DNA from: Marinobacter alexandrii
Lineage (GTDB): Bacteria > Bacteroidota > Bacteroidia > Cytophagales > Cyclobacteriaceae
Assembly: GCA_039984955.1 (NCBI GenBank)
Contig: JBDWTN010000007.1
Span: 1,310,501-1,374,500 of the forward strand
Length of the DNA stretch: 64,000 nucleotides
Reading direction: 5' to 3'
Part shown: positions 62,592 to 64,000 of the stretch, piece by piece
Layout of the letters: each line of letters begins with the position of its first letter
How positions within the stretch are numbered: position 1 is the stretch's first letter
Notes under the pieces: generated by a model
What the model was told of the DNA's origin: nothing
Databases searched by the model: none
Seen by the model: the letters and a program-made list of their open reading frames with translations, nothing else
Program-made: the position numbers and the translations under genes

Positions 62592-64000
62592 ATGAAGATT
62601 TCGTACAATTGGCTTAAAGAATTCATCGATTTCAAAGAAAGCCCAGAACAACTTGGAGATATTCTTACCCAAACAGGGTTAGAAGTTGAGGGTATTGAAA
62701 AAGTAGAGAAAATTCCCGGAGGACTTGAAGGAATTGTGGTAGGCGAAGTATTAGAATGCGCGCAACATCCCAATGCAGACAAACTCAAGGTAACCAAAGT
62801 TGATATTGGAACAGCAGAACCTTCTGATATTGTTTGCGGAGCTCCTAATGTGTCTAGTGGACAAAAAGTTTTAGTCGCAACAATTAATTCCACCATCCAT
62901 CCGACTCAAGGCGACTCTTTCAAAATCAAGAAAGCTAAAATTAGAGGTGAAGTCTCCGAAGGAATGATCTGTGCAGAAGATGAAGTAGGTCTTGGCACAA
63001 GCCATGACGGCATTATGATTCTAGATACAGACAAACCGAACGGAACTCCCGCTATTGAACTTTTTGAGACCGGAGAAGATCATATTTTCGAAATTGGACT
63101 TACACCTAATCGTGGAGATGCGACTTCACATATGGGAGCTGCTCGCGATTTAAAAGCCCACTTTCAAAAAGAACTTAGGGTGCCTAAGCCAAACTCATTT
63201 GATATTAAGCCAGATAGACCTATCGAGGTGAAAGTGGAAAATAGCGAAAGGTGTCCTAGATTTTCTGGTATTACCATCAGAGGATTACAAGTCAAAGACT
63301 CTCCTGGTTGGCTACAGTGGAAGCTGAGATCTCTTGGTCTTGAACCAATCAATAACATAGTTGATATTACCAACTATGTTCTACATGCTATTGGTCAACC
63401 CATGCATGCATATGACGCTTCTCTTATAAAAAGAGATAAAATAATCGTCAAAACCCTCAAGGAGAAAACGCCATTCACAACACTTGAAGGTAAAGAAAGG
63501 AAGCTCACCAATGAAGACTTAATGGTTTGCAATGGCGAGGAAGAAGGCATGTGTATGGCTGGTGTTTTAGGTGGCTTAAAATCTGGAGTAACTGAAAGTA
63601 CAACGGACATTTTTCTGGAAAGCGCTTACTGGGAAGCTGACGGAATCAGGTCTACAGCTCAAAGGCATACAATTTCTACTGATGCTTCCTTTAGATATGA
63701 AAGAGGCGCTGATCCAGAAATGACAATTCCAGCAATTGAGCTGGCTACTTCGCTAATTCTTGAAATAGCTGGAGGATATGTAGCCTCTGATATTGTAGAC
63801 ATCTATCCAAATCCCATTTTAGAAAAAGAAATTGAGATTACTTTTCAAAACTTTCATTGGTTGATTGGGAAGGAATTAGATCATAATCTGATCATAGAAA
63901 CTCTGAACTGGTTGGATATCAGAACAGAAAGTATTTCTAAGTCGAGCTTCAGGGCAATAGTACCAGCTTACAGAAGTGATGTTACTCGTCCTGCCGATTT
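62592..64000 (+). CDS. pheT: Phenylalanyl-tRNA synthetase beta subunit (partial, 3' end outside window)
   Basis: About 469 residues before the window ends. It starts MKISYNWLKEFIDFKESPEQL. The tRNA-binding EMAP-like domain follows (about 40-150: GLEGIVVGEVLECAQHPNADKLKVTKVDIG, DIVCGAPNV), then the B3/B4 editing region (RFSGITIRGLQVKDSPGWLQWKLRSLGLEPINNIVDITNYVL; GQPMHAYDA) and the B5 part begins (HWLIGKELDH). pheS is not nearby. The last domains, B5 to B8, are cut off. Confidence 0.96.
   Translation, partial: MKISYNWLKEFIDFKESPEQLGDILTQTGLEVEGIEKVEKIPGGLEGIVVGEVLECAQHPNADKLKVTKVDIGTAEPSDIVCGAPNVSSGQKVLVATINSTIHPTQGDSFKIKKAKIRGEVSEGMICAEDEVGLGTSHDGIMILDTDKPNGTPAIELFETGEDHIFEIGLTPNRGDATSHMGAARDLKAHFQKELRVPKPNSFDIKPDRPIEVKVENSERCPRFSGITIRGLQVKDSPGWLQWKLRSLGLEPINNIVDITNYVLHAIGQPMHAYDASLIKRDKIIVKTLKEKTPFTTLEGKERKLTNEDLMVCNGEEEGMCMAGVLGGLKSGVTESTTDIFLESAYWEADGIRSTAQRHTISTDASFRYERGADPEMTIPAIELATSLILEIAGGYVASDIVDIYPNPILEKEIEITFQNFHWLIGKELDHNLIIETLNWLDIRTESISKSSFRAIVPAYRSDVTRPAD

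Overview
The window is chromosomal DNA of a Bacteroidota bacterium, most likely a marine member of the Cytophagales; I cannot name the genus. Evidence seen in the sequence: AT-rich DNA with high coding density, many copies of the Bacteroidota -7 promoter element TAnnTTTG, almost no Shine-Dalgarno sites, many lipoproteins, and lineage-typical families and order (a GT5-domain protein next to a DUF4270 lipoprotein and glmS, DUF4286, Rho with a long disordered insert, ribosomal protein S16 with a long tail, a crt carotenoid operon). Most of the window is housekeeping. No tRNA, rRNA, CRISPR array or intact prophage was seen.

Layout. 1-4014 (-): sucB (cut by the left edge) and sucA of the 2-oxoglutarate dehydrogenase complex. 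4216-6174 (+): rpsP-rimM-trmD. 6254-10223 (+): a YfaP-like lipoprotein, then a small lipoprotein with a TPR histidine kinase and a NarL-type regulator. 10326-16646 (+): rplS, dapF, secA, a SPOR lipoprotein and an M20 amidohydrolase. 16648-21617: a phosphate-uptake locus (porin divergent from two Na/Pi symporters) followed by two small membrane-associated proteins. 21614-23782 (-): an AraC regulator and an acyl-CoA dehydrogenase. 24278-27022: an acidic lipoprotein followed by an island of decayed REP-associated transposases (RAYTs) and REP hairpins, which ends in the tail and terminator of a second, otherwise lost copy of that lipoprotein gene. 27042-30039 (-): a YugP-type protease, a flippase-like membrane protein, panD and panC. 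30153-37629 (+): a GT5-like protein, DUF4270 lipoprotein, glmS, ridA, gltX, a 60-residue protein and a lysine-type saccharopine/alanine dehydrogenase. 37677-40481 (-): a lipoprotein and rho. 40723-44724 (+): serS, prolyl oligopeptidase and a GNAT acetyltransferase. 45117-49442 (+): a CarH/LitR-type B12 photoreceptor regulator, an ECF sigma factor, crtI, crtB and crtZ. 49533-50027: an orphan NUMOD4/HNH gene. 50167-50745 (-): rplU-rpmA. 51162-54599 (+): nrdB-nrdA. 54718-56227: tandem secreted paralogues. 56224-58119 (-): acs. 58276-64000 (+): rpsT, radC, a DUF1684 protein, a broken lipoprotein gene, a membrane AraC regulator, a lipoprotein and pheT (cut by the right edge).

Three points deserve most attention. 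First, the MerR-type regulator at 45117 keeps the complete cobalamin signature (W-x9-EH and ExHxxG) and sits directly before an ECF sigma factor and carotenoid genes, so the crt operon is probably light- and B12-controlled; the gap before the sigma gene holds a cluster of GTTTAA/TTAAAC words that may be its operator. Second, a textbook intrinsic terminator (11-bp perfect stem plus T-run) lies inside the signal-peptide codons of the DUF4270 lipoprotein, just after the GT5-like gene, and may act as a translation-sensitive attenuator between that gene and the lipoprotein. Third, the RAYT/REP island at 25473-26913 contains three RAYT remnants and several hairpins that share a CTA(G/A) edge, lodged between two homologous lipoprotein gene ends.
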